Below are positions 7,554 to 16,989 of a stretch of 64,000 nt of DNA, piece by piece. A program made the position numbers and the translations under genes. This stretch comes from SLSG01 sp964477035 (GTDB taxonomy: Bacteria > Bacteroidota > Bacteroidia > Bacteroidales > UBA7960), in NCBI GenBank assembly GCA_964477035.1, contig CAYZCW010000001.1, positions 444,480 through 508,479 of the forward strand, in the 5' to 3' direction. Positions within the stretch are counted from its first letter, which is position 1. Every line of letters starts with the position of its first letter. The notes beneath the pieces are model-generated. The model worked only from the letters and a program-made list of their open reading frames with translations. It did no database searches and was not told the DNA's origin.

Positions 7554-8777
7554 CTATTCGTGGCGCACCGCCTCGGCCGGTCGCAGCCGGAGGGCTTTCA
7601 TGGCGGGGAATACGGAGGTCAGCAGGGCCGTGGCCACCACCAGGAAAAACAGCGTCATGAAGAAGGAAGGCTCCAGCTGCAGGTAGACCACGGAGGCAAA
7701 CCCAAGGTCATTCATGGAGTCGCCCCCGACCACCGAGAGGTCCAGCCCCCGTTCCCCCAGCAGCCGGATGCTCGCCAGGCTGAGCAACACGCCCAGGCCT
7801 GCCCCCAGCAGGGTAAGGAAGCTGGTTTCCAGGATGATCATGCTGAAGATCCTTTTTTTGTTCATGCCCACGGCCATCAGCATGCCCAGTTCACGTATCC
7901 TTTCATAGACGGACATCAGCATGGTGTTGACCAGCCCGAATGCCAATGCCAGCAGGATAATCACCAGGATGATGACCATCATGGTGCCGCCCATTTCCTG
8001 CAGGTAACTCAGTTCGGGAGACACTTCCGCCCAGGTCCTGACGCTCAGACCGGGGAATGAAGCCCTGTAGCGCCCGGTGACTTCCTCTACGGCGTCCGGT
8101 GTGACGCACAGTATGGCCACTTCATTGATGCCGGTGCCGTCGCCCAGGTGTCCGAGAAGGTCTGACTGAAGCACATAGACATTGGTCTCGTCCAGGACCG
8201 AATTGGCCGTCTGGAAGATTCCGGCCACCCGGAAGGTGGCCGAGACCAGTTCGCTGTCGATGGACTGAAAAGTAAGGACCACGCGGGACCGCTCCTGCAG
8301 CCGGGTCTTTTCGGCCAGGGACTGGCCGATCAGGATCTGGTTTCCTGCCTCCATCCCGAAATAACTGCCACCCTTTACGTTTTGGTCCAGCCGGGTGGTC
8401 TGTTGCTCCATGTCAGGGTCCACCCCGATGATGTTCACCCCCTGGCTCAGGTTGGCCGAAGCCAGCATGCCGTTTACAAGGATCCTGCCCGAATGGGCCT
8501 GAATGTCCGGGTCAGATAGGAGCTGCCGGTTCAGGTCCTCCCAGGCCTCGATCCCGTAACGGATGTTGCTTTCCTTTAAAAACTCCGGGTGGTGTATCTG
8601 CACATGGGAAATGTGCTGCTCGATGGCTGTCTGAAACCTTTGTTCGATCAGTCCAAAAGCAAGGGCCGCGGCGAAAATCCCGCCCCACAATCCGACCATG
8701 ATGGCAATGACCATCACCAGGCTTCTCTTGCGGTTGCGCCATACATTTCTCCAGGAGATCTTCAGTATCGTGTTCAT
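7554..8777 (-). CDS. ABC transporter permease, FtsX/LolE-like (second permease)
   Basis: 407 residues with the topology of the FtsX/MacB/LolCE family: an N-terminal helix (residues 20-45), a large periplasmic domain, and three C-terminal helices (about 270-300, 320-345, 370-395). The opening ILKISWRNVWRNRKRSLVMV is a common start in this family. Only four bases separate it from the preceding permease gene. With the ATPase at 11244, the LolA-like protein and the barrel protein it forms one transporter operon. LolCDE extracts lipoproteins from the inner membrane and passes them to LolA; whether this paralogous set handles lipoproteins or another lipid is not visible. Confidence 0.88.
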   Translation of the reverse strand: MNTILKISWRNVWRNRKRSLVMVIAIMVGLWGGIFAAALAFGLIEQRFQTAIEQHISHVQIHHPEFLKESNIRYGIEAWEDLNRQLLSDPDIQAHSGRILVNGMLASANLSQGVNIIGVDPDMEQQTTRLDQNVKGGSYFGMEAGNQILIGQSLAEKTRLQERSRVVLTFQSIDSELVSATFRVAGIFQTANSVLDETNVYVLQSDLLGHLGDGTGINEVAILCVTPDAVEEVTGRYRASFPGLSVRTWAEVSPELSYLQEMGGTMMVIILVIILLALAFGLVNTMLMSVYERIRELGMLMAVGMNKKRIFSMIILETSFLTLLGAGLGVLLSLASIRLLGERGLDLSVVGGDSMNDLGFASVVYLQLEPSFFMTLFFLVVATALLTSVFPAMKALRLRPAEAVRHE

Positions 8778-8780
8778 GGT

Positions 8781-10004
8781 TTATTGTTTTGCGTCGATGA
8801 CCCGCATGCGGAATATCTTGTATACCGGGTAGAGCCCGACCAGCAATGAGATCACCAGGACGATGCGGGCCTGGGTCAGGAATACCACGGGGTCCAGGGA
8901 AAAGGGCATGACCGGTTCAAACCCGTATTCGATCATGGTCTCAGCCATATCGCCGGTCAGCCGGATGGGGTTGTGGTAGAAATACAACAGGATGGGCAGG
9001 GAAACCCCCATGCCGGCCACCACCCCGGTCAGGGTGAAGAGGACCGACTCGGTAAAGCAAACCAGCGCCAGCCGGCTTCGTTTCATTCCCAGGGACAGCA
9101 GCACACCGAATTCCCGCCTGCGCTCCAGCATCATGGTGAGGATGGTGCCGAACAGGCCAAAGGTGATGACGACATACAGAATCATGATCATGACCATGGT
9201 TCCGGCAATGTCGAACTGCATCAGGGCCAACAGGTCCCGGAGCATTTGCTTCCAGGTGAGCACCTGGTACCATTCCGGATCCAGGTCCGCCCCGATGGCC
9301 GCCGCCAGCTGTTCGGTATGCCGGGGATTGTGTGGCATGATGATCAGGGAGGTGAGCCGCTCCCCGGTTCCGAAGAACCATTGCGCTTGCCCGAGCGAAA
9401 GGTAAATGGCGTTGTTGTTCATCTCGGGAACCTTCAGGTCCACGATGCCCCTGATGCGGTAGTGCCCCGCCGCGGTGGTTCCCTGGAAACCCTGCCCGAG
9501 CAGGATGAGGGAGTCCCCCGTCCCCAGCTTCAGGATGCCGGCAAGTCCTTCGGCGATCAGGATGTCCTTGTCCCCCTTTTCGAGAAAGGATCCATCCACA
9601 AGGTCGTCATGCAGGTCGTTCATCAGGGATTCCCGCTCGGGGTCTATCCCCGTGACCAGGGCTCCCCGGGTCTGTGCGTCGGTGGCTGCCAGGGCGAAGG
9701 ACTGGATGCGCGGCACATAGTAGGCGATGTGGTCTGCGTGCGACTGCAGGACATCTTCCACCTGTTCATCAAAAAGCAGGCTGTTGTCGATCGAGGGCTC
9801 CTCTTCATAATAGATGTCCTGTATCTGGAGGTAGCCCGTGGAATAGCGCACCATGGAGTCGATCATCCGGTTGTAGGAACCCTGTTCCAGGGAATAGAAG
9901 ATGATGGCCAGCAACACCGCGAACAACACGCTGCTGATGGTGATCAGGGAGCGTCTTTTGTTGCGCCAGAGGTTTCGCCAGGCCAGGGAGAGGATCATTT
10001 TCAT
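8781..10004 (-). CDS. ABC transporter permease, FtsX/LolC-like (first permease)
   Basis: 407 residues from ATG 10004 (MKMILSLAWRNLWRNKRRSL); the frame is open another 156 bases upstream but that part has no membrane or family features and overlaps the previous gene. Same layout as its neighbour: one N-terminal helix, a periplasmic domain with the MacB-like core (residues about 50-260), and three C-terminal helices. The two permeases share the opening WRN-WRN-KRSL pattern but diverge elsewhere, so they probably form a heterodimer, as LolC and LolE do. Confidence 0.9.
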   Translation of the reverse strand: MKMILSLAWRNLWRNKRRSLITISSVLFAVLLAIIFYSLEQGSYNRMIDSMVRYSTGYLQIQDIYYEEEPSIDNSLLFDEQVEDVLQSHADHIAYYVPRIQSFALAATDAQTRGALVTGIDPERESLMNDLHDDLVDGSFLEKGDKDILIAEGLAGILKLGTGDSLILLGQGFQGTTAAGHYRIRGIVDLKVPEMNNNAIYLSLGQAQWFFGTGERLTSLIIMPHNPRHTEQLAAAIGADLDPEWYQVLTWKQMLRDLLALMQFDIAGTMVMIMILYVVITFGLFGTILTMMLERRREFGVLLSLGMKRSRLALVCFTESVLFTLTGVVAGMGVSLPILLYFYHNPIRLTGDMAETMIEYGFEPVMPFSLDPVVFLTQARIVLVISLLVGLYPVYKIFRMRVIDAKQ

Positions 10005-10071
10005 GGGTTTTGGTTTTTCGTTCAGCCGGCCGCCCGGCCTTTGCCCGCCGCGGCTTCGGGTCTTTTGCTGT

Positions 10072-11247
10072 TTAAAATGAATACTGCAGGGACACAAAAC
10101 AGGAGGATCCGGCTTCCTCAAAGAGGGATCCCTTTCCCCCGGCAAAGACCTGTCCGACAATCTCCATATCGAGGTTCGTCATGACGGACCAGCTGAGGCT
10201 GGGCATGATGAACCCAGCCCCGATATCCGGCAGGCCCATCAGGGCGAGTCCACCGCCCAGCAGGCTGGAAAACGGATGCTGCACGCTGAGGGTGGCCGCG
10301 AATTTGGAGAACATGATGTTGTCTGCCCTCAGAGGCTGGGTGATCAGGAACACCCCCTCGTCCCGCCTCCCGTATCCCCCGTTGTAAAGGAATTCGGCAA
10401 CAACAAACGTCCCTGCGGGGAACATGTAGTCAAGGCCCGTGGCGGCGACCACATTGCCCCGTGCAACCCCTGTCTCTCCCTCCAGGTCATAAAACCAGGT
10501 GGCCTCCCCCTTGAATCCGGCCATGCCGATGCTGCCTGCCCAGCCCAGGCCCAGGGCGGAGCGGTGGCGGTAATAGCCTGCCAGTACCTGCAGGTCGTAC
10601 CCTTTATGGTTGGTGGCCCAAAGCATGGCTGCGGTGCTTTCCCGGGCCTGTTTCGAGGGACTGTAAGCCAGTTCCACCCTGGAGGCGAAGCCGCTATGGT
10701 ATTGCACCCTGAGGGCGTCGGTTCCCGGGCGCTCCTCGTAGTCGAAGTCGAAAAAGGAATAATTGTTGAACAAATCGTTGGGGTTGGAGACCAGGTTCAC
10801 GCCCCAGTTGATCCGTTGACGCCCCGCACGCACCTGCCAGCTGCCGCCCCGCCAGTCCAGGTATAGCCTGTCGATGTCGCTGTGTCCGATCCATCCGCCC
10901 TGGTCCATCCATACCCAGGAAAGCCTGGCAAAGCCCGGGTCCTGTTCGAGGATTTCTTTGATTCCGGGAATATCCCTGAACTGCTCGTTGTAAAACAGCC
11001 TGTTTCGTCCTTCTGCCGCGATGTGCAAGCCCCATGGCAGGTCGATTCCGGCATTCAGCCGGTTGGTCATAAAGGCCAGGAAGGATGCATCCCGGAAATC
11101 CCGGTCAAACCGGATGGCCGGCATGCCTTTCACATAACCCCTCAGCACCAGGGGGCTGTCCTGCCTGCCCCCCAGGGCCTCAGACTGCAAAACCAGTAAG
11201 GCAAATGCCGTTCCCAGGATCAGTTTAAGGTGCATACCGGCAATCAT
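10072..11247 (-). CDS. Outer-membrane beta-barrel protein of the LolA/ABC operon (DUF1302-like)
   Basis: 391 residues. The ATG at 11245-11247 overlaps the TGA of the ATPase gene (ATGA), suggesting coupled translation; a second Met four codons in (MHLKLILGTAFALLVLQSEA) gives the signal peptide. The mature part is alternating beta-strand sequence with VRAGRQRINWGVNLVSNPND, a block typical of DUF1302-like porins, and ends SCFVSLQYSF with the terminal Phe used for BAM-dependent insertion. Its place inside an ABC export operon suggests that it is the outer-membrane end of the path, or the receptor of the cargo. Confidence 0.8.
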   Translation of the reverse strand: MIAGMHLKLILGTAFALLVLQSEALGGRQDSPLVLRGYVKGMPAIRFDRDFRDASFLAFMTNRLNAGIDLPWGLHIAAEGRNRLFYNEQFRDIPGIKEILEQDPGFARLSWVWMDQGGWIGHSDIDRLYLDWRGGSWQVRAGRQRINWGVNLVSNPNDLFNNYSFFDFDYEERPGTDALRVQYHSGFASRVELAYSPSKQARESTAAMLWATNHKGYDLQVLAGYYRHRSALGLGWAGSIGMAGFKGEATWFYDLEGETGVARGNVVAATGLDYMFPAGTFVVAEFLYNGGYGRRDEGVFLITQPLRADNIMFSKFAATLSVQHPFSSLLGGGLALMGLPDIGAGFIMPSLSWSVMTNLDMEIVGQVFAGGKGSLFEEAGSSCFVSLQYSF

Positions 11248-11954
11248 TTTAAAACGTTGTCCTCCCGCTCAAACGCCTCATCTTTTGCCACCGCACCATC
11301 CACCAGGGTGATGACCCTGCTTGCGCGGTCTATGACCCTCTGATCGTGGGTGGAAAAAATCAGGGTGATCTTCTCTTCCCTGTTCAGCTTCAGCATGATG
11401 TCCAGCAGGTTGAATGCCGATTCCGTATCCAGGTTCGCGGTGGGTTCGTCTGCCAGTACAAATTTTGGCCTGGAGGCAAGGGCCCGTGCCACGGCCACCC
11501 GCTGCTGCTGTCCGCCTGAAAGCTGGCTGGGCCTTGAATTGATTTTGTCGGACAGGCCTACCTGTTCGAGCATCTCCAGGGAACGTTTCTCCATTTTTTC
11601 CCTGGGTTGGTTCTGAAGCAACATGATGAAGGAGACGTTTTCCTTGGCGGTCAGGACAGGGATCAGGTTGTACGACTGGAAGATGAAGCCGATGTTCTTC
11701 AGGCGGAAGTCGAACAGTTTGCCCTCCTTCATGCCGGAGATATCCGTGCCGTCGATGAAGACCTTCCCGCCGGTGGGCTTGTCCAGTCCGCCGATCAGGT
11801 TCAGGAAGGTTGTCTTGCCGCTGCCGGAGGGACCGACAATGGCCGTGAACTCGCCCTGGTGAAATGCCAGGCTGACATGATTCACGGCCCGCACCGGGGC
11901 CACGCCGCTGTTATACACTTTGGAAAGATTGCTGGTTTGAATGACAGGCTCCAT
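11244..11954 (-). CDS. ABC transporter ATP-binding protein, LolD/MacB type
   Basis: 236 residues with all ABC motifs: Walker A GPSGSGKTT (near 41), Q-loop FQSYNLIPVLTA, signature LSGGQQQR (near 144), Walker B FVLADEPTANLD, and switch histidine STHD. The motif set and length match the LolD/MacB/SalX family that drives FtsX-type permeases. It energises the two permeases encoded downstream. Translationally coupled to the barrel gene. Confidence 0.95.
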   Translation of the reverse strand: MEPVIQTSNLSKVYNSGVAPVRAVNHVSLAFHQGEFTAIVGPSGSGKTTFLNLIGGLDKPTGGKVFIDGTDISGMKEGKLFDFRLKNIGFIFQSYNLIPVLTAKENVSFIMLLQNQPREKMEKRSLEMLEQVGLSDKINSRPSQLSGGQQQRVAVARALASRPKFVLADEPTANLDTESAFNLLDIMLKLNREEKITLIFSTHDQRVIDRASRVITLVDGAVAKDEAFEREDNVLK

Positions 11955-11971
11955 GGCTTTAAATATTTGGG

Positions 11972-12715
11972 TTATCTTGCCTCACGAAGGTTTTGCTGGG
12001 AAAAGAAGCTTTGTTCCAGGGAAATACCGAAGTCTGCCTTTTGGGTGGTAAGTATGGTTTTTTGTCCCCTTTTTCCTTCGGGCACAATCTCCCAGACCGT
12101 GGGGATCATCTTTCCCCCCATTTGTTGCAGTTTCCGGAAATGGATGGTGCTGACCAGGTCTCCGAATTCATCGTAATTCTCCACCTTGACCGGCAGGTCA
12201 TGCTCCCTGGCGATCCATTGCAGGACTTTGTCATAGACCACGGGGGCTTCCGGCTTGGGAACCAGCTGAATGACCCAGCAGTCGTGGCCATCGACCGTCT
12301 CGGATCCCAGCAGGGTGTGGGTGTAGTCGTCCACCGTGGACACCCCGCGGACCAGGTCGTCGTTTGTCAGGTCGGAGCCCATCCAGGACTGCGACATCAT
12401 GGATGGGGGCATTTTTACCGTGCGGTCGATGTTGGGGACATAGTTCCAGATTTCGTTGCCCCTTTTCAGGAAGGCCGTGCCCTGGTCCCTTGCCGGGGCG
12501 GTGACCACGATCAGGGAGTAATCATCTCCAAGGCTCCACGACCGGAGTGAAATCTCCCGGGTGTACCGGGGGCGAACCGTTTCCATGGTCATTTCGGCAA
12601 ACATGGATTCTCCCCGCATGTTGTCTTCCACCCTGCGGAGAATGCTCCGGGGGTCCTGGGCCTTCAGGCTGCAGGTAACTGAAAACAGCAGGGCGGTGAT
12701 CAGGATGTGTTTCAT
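11972..12715 (-). CDS. LolA-like outer-membrane lipoprotein-sorting protein
   Basis: 247 residues with a signal peptide (MKHILITALLFSVTCSLKAQ). The mature domain has the half-barrel LolA/COG2834 character: segments RSWSLGDDYSLIVVTAPARD, GTAFLKRGNEIWNYVPNIDR and WMGSDLTNDDLVRG are typical of the subgroup annotated as outer membrane lipoprotein-sorting protein in export operons. It should be a periplasmic carrier taking a lipid or lipidated cargo from the permease pair. Length is slightly more than classical LolA (about 200). First structural gene after the regulator. Confidence 0.85.
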   Translation of the reverse strand: MKHILITALLFSVTCSLKAQDPRSILRRVEDNMRGESMFAEMTMETVRPRYTREISLRSWSLGDDYSLIVVTAPARDQGTAFLKRGNEIWNYVPNIDRTVKMPPSMMSQSWMGSDLTNDDLVRGVSTVDDYTHTLLGSETVDGHDCWVIQLVPKPEAPVVYDKVLQWIAREHDLPVKVENYDEFGDLVSTIHFRKLQQMGGKMIPTVWEIVPEGKRGQKTILTTQKADFGISLEQSFFSQQNLREAR

Positions 12716-12814
12716 ATTCTTGGATTTAAACAGGTTATTGTTTCCAGGGGGTGTTTATAAAGTTCGGGAATAAAAGAACCTGAGAAACAAAAAAACAGCA
12801 AACAGCGTGCCAGG

Positions 12815-13291
12815 TTATTCCCCTTTTTCCCCTTTTCGTTGTTCCCATTTTTCAATGATCCTTGGAAATTCGGCCGTCAGCCAATCATAAAATTCAATGG
12901 CTTCCCCCAGCCAGCCCGAGGAAGCGTCCCTCTTATTGCTCCGCAGGGCCAGCCCTTTTGCAAACAATGCCTTCAGCGCCTCCAGTTCATGGGTCCTTTT
13001 GTGGATATAATCCCCCCAGTTCATGTCCGAGGAAAGGGAATAGTAGGTTTTACGGTCTCCGGGCTGGGCGGAAGCCCGGATCAGGCGGGTCTGCAGCAGG
13101 GCCCTCACATTGGTGCTGATGGAGCTTTTGGAGGCCTGCAATACCTGGGTCAGTTCATCGAAACTGACCGCTTCCTTGTCGGTAACCATCAGATAACCAA
13201 CAATCCGGCCGGCCATGCGGGTCATGCCGACGCGCTCAAAGAAAATCCCGGACTCTTCGACAAAGCTGCTTCGTTCATTGATCGTTGCCAT
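12815..13291 (-). CDS. GbsR/MarR-type transcriptional regulator
   Basis: 158 residues from ATG 13291. The N-terminal half has the winged helix (ESGIFFERVGMTRMAGRIVG, then FDELTQVLQASKSSISTNVR as the HTH), exactly the pattern of the GbsR branch of MarR regulators; the C-terminal part is a helical dimerisation region. Bacterial GbsR controls glycine betaine synthesis, but Bacteroidetes and proteobacterial paralogues often head envelope transporter operons, as here, 100 bases before the LolA-like gene. A direct repeat immediately upstream may be its own binding site. Confidence 0.85.
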   Translation of the reverse strand: MATINERSSFVEESGIFFERVGMTRMAGRIVGYLMVTDKEAVSFDELTQVLQASKSSISTNVRALLQTRLIRASAQPGDRKTYYSLSSDMNWGDYIHKRTHELEALKALFAKGLALRSNKRDASSGWLGEAIEFYDWLTAEFPRIIEKWEQRKGEKGE

Positions 13292-13310
13292 CACAATGTG
13301 ATTATTAGGG

Positions 13311-13330
13311 TGTAAAGTTCTGTAAATTTT
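13311..13330 (-). promoter_or_regulatory. 10-bp direct repeat (TGTAAAGTTC / TGTAAATTTT) upstream of the GbsR-type gene
   Basis: Two head-to-tail copies, TGTAAAGTTC and TGTAAATTTT, 20 bases upstream of the regulator start in AT-rich DNA. Their position fits an autoregulatory operator or part of the promoter. No other evidence. Confidence 0.28.
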
Positions 13331-13391
13331 ATTAGTTCAGCAAGAAAAGAACAAAAAAAGTACATTTTTTTTCTTTCCCCCCGCTTTCTGA

Positions 13392-15353
13392 CTATTTGGT
13401 CACGACCCTGTTCAGGGCCTTGGCGAAGGCAATGCGAACGGATTTCAACTGGCGGTCGTTTTCCATAAGCCGCACCAGCTCCTGCTGGTCGGTTTCCTTC
13501 CGGGCCGAGGCCTCCTGCAGCGCCTTCTGGTTCGCGGAAATCATTTTTTCCAGCTTCTTCAGTTTGAAGGAATACACCGCTTCCAGCACCAGGGTTTTGA
13601 TCATGTCCTCTTCCCGGCTTACGTAGATGCGGTGCTTTGTTTCCCAGTTGCTGCTGTAGGTATAAGGGGTTGTCAGCAGGTCAATGACCAGGTTTCTGAC
13701 CCTGGGATCCGGATGCTGGATGAAGGTTTTCTCGCGGGGAGGCTCCTGGTCACCCAGGGCTGCAGTATACGTGGCAAACACCTCCTGGCATACCGGGTTG
13801 TCGAACGACAACTGGTCATCCAGGATGTCCTGCACCACGTAATGGAACACCTTGCAGCTTACCTCATCCTTTCGCTTGTCCTGGTTTTCCACTTCGAACC
13901 GGATGTCCTTGTCCCCGTGGTTCAGCAGGATGCGAATGATTTCCTTTTCCTGGTAATCGTTTGATTCGGAGACCTCCTTTCGGGCCTCCGGCGGGCTGCC
14001 CGCCACCGGCTGGTCCTCTTCCGGGGGCGGTGGTCCCTGACCGGCAGTGGCCTTCTTCCGTCTCAGCTTGTTCACCTCCGCCACCAGCAGGTTCTCTCCT
14101 ATATGCATCAGGTCGGCACATTTCTGCACGTACAGGCTGCGGGCAATGGGCTCCGGGATCAGGGCGATGGTCTGGGCAATCTCCCGGATGAGGGACGCCT
14201 TGCGGATGGGGTCGTTCTCCGTTTCACCCAGCAGCAGGGACGTCTTGAAAGAAATGAAGTCCCTGGCGTTCTTTTCAATAAACTCCCTCACCTCCACGGG
14301 TCTTTTCGTGCGGGCGAAGGAATCCGGGTCCTCCCCGTCGGGGAAAAGCACGATGCGGACATTCAGCCCTTCCTCCAGGATCATGTCCAGTCCGCGGAAG
14401 GCCGCCTTGATCCCGGCCGGATCCCCGTCGAACAGCAAGGTCACATTGGCCGTGTACCGCCGGATCAGCTTCACCTGGTCCGTGGTCAGGGAGGTTCCCG
14501 AAGAGGCAATCACGTTTTCAATGCCTGCCTGGTGCAGGGAGATCACATCGGTGTAGCCCTCCACCAGATAACAATTGTCCCTGGACGCCATGGCACTCTT
14601 GGCGAAGAAAATGCCGTAGAGTACCTTGCTCTTGTGGTAAATGTCGCTCTCGGCCGAGTTGATGTATTTGGGCTTGTTTTTGTCGGATGTCAGGATGCGG
14701 CCCCCGAAGCCCAGCACGCGTCCCGACAGGTTGTGGATGGGAAACATGATCCGGTCCCGGAAAGCATCATACAGCTGCTGGTCCCTGGACTTGGCCAGGC
14801 TGGTTTTTTGCAGGTACTCCTTTTTGTATCCGTTGCGAAGGGCGGTCCGGGTGAAGGCATCCCATTGGTTGGGGGCATAGCCCAGCTGAAACTTCCGGAC
14901 CACCTCCATGGAATAACCGCGTTCCTTCAGGTAGGTAAGCCCGACCGATTTTCCTTCGGGGCTTTCGTGCAGCTGCTCCACATAGAATTTCTGTGCAAAG
15001 GCCGTCAGGTTGAACAGGCTCTCCTTTTCATCGATCGCTTCCTGCTGCTGCGGGTCCGGACGCTCTTCCTCAATGTCAATGCTGTATTTTCGTGCCAGGT
15101 AACGAAGGGCCTCCGGATAGGTGTAATGTTCGTGCTCCATCAGGAAGCCGACCGCATCCCCCCCCTTGCCGCAGCCAAAGCATTTGTAAATGCCCTTGGG
15201 TGCCGATACGGCAAAAGAAGGGGTTTTCTCATCGTGAAACGGGCAAAGGCCCAGCAGGTTCGTGCCCTTTTTCTTCAGGGTCACGAACTCCCCGACCACC
15301 TCTTCAATGCGGGTGGCCTCCATGATCTTGTCTATGGTTTCGCGGGTGATCAT
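13392..15353 (-). CDS. dnaG: DNA primase
   Basis: 653 residues from ATG 15353 (MITRETIDKIMEATRIEEVV), the usual DnaG N-terminus; the frame is open 129 bases further but that extension lacks homologous character. Residues about 38-65 form the CHC2 zinc finger (CPFHDEKTPSF, YKCFGCGKGG). The TOPRIM core shows the catalytic glutamate in YLVEGYTDVISLHQ and the metal site LLFDGDPAG. The C-terminal domain that contacts DnaB helicase is more divergent. Lies downstream of the glycosyltransferase pair, not in a macromolecular synthesis operon. Confidence 0.97.
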   Translation of the reverse strand: MITRETIDKIMEATRIEEVVGEFVTLKKKGTNLLGLCPFHDEKTPSFAVSAPKGIYKCFGCGKGGDAVGFLMEHEHYTYPEALRYLARKYSIDIEEERPDPQQQEAIDEKESLFNLTAFAQKFYVEQLHESPEGKSVGLTYLKERGYSMEVVRKFQLGYAPNQWDAFTRTALRNGYKKEYLQKTSLAKSRDQQLYDAFRDRIMFPIHNLSGRVLGFGGRILTSDKNKPKYINSAESDIYHKSKVLYGIFFAKSAMASRDNCYLVEGYTDVISLHQAGIENVIASSGTSLTTDQVKLIRRYTANVTLLFDGDPAGIKAAFRGLDMILEEGLNVRIVLFPDGEDPDSFARTKRPVEVREFIEKNARDFISFKTSLLLGETENDPIRKASLIREIAQTIALIPEPIARSLYVQKCADLMHIGENLLVAEVNKLRRKKATAGQGPPPPEEDQPVAGSPPEARKEVSESNDYQEKEIIRILLNHGDKDIRFEVENQDKRKDEVSCKVFHYVVQDILDDQLSFDNPVCQEVFATYTAALGDQEPPREKTFIQHPDPRVRNLVIDLLTTPYTYSSNWETKHRIYVSREEDMIKTLVLEAVYSFKLKKLEKMISANQKALQEASARKETDQQELVRLMENDRQLKSVRIAFAKALNRVVTK

Positions 15354-15465
15354 CGGCTGCTTCTGCTGCGAATTTACGAAAATCCTTTCGCCCGGGAGCC
15401 GGCCCGGCCCCTCAAAGGTTTTTTTCTTTTTGCTGTTCGTCGGATGGGCCGGTGCTCTCCGGTCT

Positions 15466-16977
15466 TCAGCTGCCGGCGCCATCCCCCGGGAGGGTGTTCC
15501 GCTGAAACACCATCACCCGGTAGGGCCGGTCAAACACCAGGATTTCCTGTTCCGGCTCAAACTCCTGCAGGAGTCTGAAGTACGGGCTGTGGATCAGGGT
15601 CCCGGCCTCCAGTCCGTTGTTGACGGCAAAATGGGCGTCCCAGACCACGATGCTTCCGGTTTCGATCCCGCTTTCCGGCTCCTGGTTGCTGAAGATGCGC
15701 TCCCGGGCACTGCCGGGGTCGTACGGGTTCAGGTCCAGGTGAATGACCAGGGCAGGATCGTAGTAATAGACCTTGTTATGATCGAGGGACTGCTCCAGAA
15801 TAAAGCGCGCCGCCTGTTTCATGATCAGGTCCGGGCCCTGCAGCCGGCCCGGGATCGGGTAGGTGGAGAAGGGGGAAGCCGCCACGACACCAAGCACCAG
15901 CAGCAGCAGGACAGTGGCCCATGCTTTGGGGAACGGGCGTTTCATGGCACGCCCGGCAAGCCTTGTCAGGGCATTGAAACCGGCCAGGGCCAGGACTGCC
16001 GCCAGGGGACCCAGGGCGGCCATGTAGCGGTGCAGGCCCAGGGAACTGCCTGTTCCGCTCCACCACATGAACGAATGGGCCAAAAAATACACCAGAAACA
16101 TCCCCATCCCCAGCATCACGATCCCCCGGCTGCCATCCGCCAGGGCTCCGGCGTCCGGCCGGATCCTGATGGCCTGCCAACCCCAGGCGATGATGCCCGT
16201 CAGGATCAGCAGGCAGGGGAGGGCCCCGAAAAAAACAGGGGCATGCCTGGCGAAATGCAGCAGAGGTCCCGTGCCATAAAGGTCCACGGCGCCTCGATAG
16301 GGCATGTGGGTGATCAGCCAGAAAGGTTCCCCCAGCGCGGCCCATCCGACGAGGCTGTATGTGATGAAGCCGGTGAACAGTCCGGCCATGGCCCGTTGTT
16401 GGCGCAAGGCCAGCAGGTACCATCCGACAATGGGCATTACCAGGATGCCTTCGGTCCTTACCAGAAAAGAGAACCCGGCCACCAGGGCCGCCGCATGATA
16501 CCGGCTGCGCTGCAGCAGCCAAAGGCTCAGGATCATCATGAAGCCGAACAGGATCTCCGTAAGTCCGGAAAGCATGGTCTCGGCATATACGGGCAAAAAG
16601 CAGGTCAGCAAGGGCACCGCCCAGGCATGGGCCATCCCCAGGGAGCGTGCCACTTGCCAGGCCAGCCAGGCCGAGGCCACTCCCAGCAGGACGTTCATCA
16701 GGACCACCCCCCGGAGCCCGGCCTGGGCGAAGGGGGAGCTGACCAGGGTGAACACCGGCTTGGCCCAGTGGTCGAGCAGGAATTGCGGATGTTCCCAGGC
16801 GTAACGGGAGAATAAATAATGGGTGATGGTATCCCCTCCACCGGCAAAATGCTCCGAAAGGAAGGCAAGCCAGGTGAAGACCACCAGGCACAGGCCGAGG
16901 ACAAGGTATCCCAGTGCCTGTCCGGAACGGTGGGCACGATACTGTCCGACAAAACCCCTGCTGGACCGCTTGTTCAT
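15466..16977 (-). CDS. Membrane glycosyltransferase (GT-C fold, GT39/PMT-like)
   Basis: 503 residues with about ten predicted membrane helices. The first external loop holds the acidic GGGDTITHYLFSRYAWEHP stretch, the place where GT-C enzymes keep their catalytic Asp. Such enzymes use polyprenyl-phosphate sugars to glycosylate lipids or proteins on the outer side of the inner membrane. The gene next upstream (start codon 13 bases from the stop of the other) encodes a DPM1-like GT2, which would make exactly such a donor, so the pair likely works as one unit. Acceptor unknown. Confidence 0.78.
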   Translation of the reverse strand: MNKRSSRGFVGQYRAHRSGQALGYLVLGLCLVVFTWLAFLSEHFAGGGDTITHYLFSRYAWEHPQFLLDHWAKPVFTLVSSPFAQAGLRGVVLMNVLLGVASAWLAWQVARSLGMAHAWAVPLLTCFLPVYAETMLSGLTEILFGFMMILSLWLLQRSRYHAAALVAGFSFLVRTEGILVMPIVGWYLLALRQQRAMAGLFTGFITYSLVGWAALGEPFWLITHMPYRGAVDLYGTGPLLHFARHAPVFFGALPCLLILTGIIAWGWQAIRIRPDAGALADGSRGIVMLGMGMFLVYFLAHSFMWWSGTGSSLGLHRYMAALGPLAAVLALAGFNALTRLAGRAMKRPFPKAWATVLLLLVLGVVAASPFSTYPIPGRLQGPDLIMKQAARFILEQSLDHNKVYYYDPALVIHLDLNPYDPGSARERIFSNQEPESGIETGSIVVWDAHFAVNNGLEAGTLIHSPYFRLLQEFEPEQEILVFDRPYRVMVFQRNTLPGDGAGS

Positions 16978-16989
16978 GGGATGGTCGGC

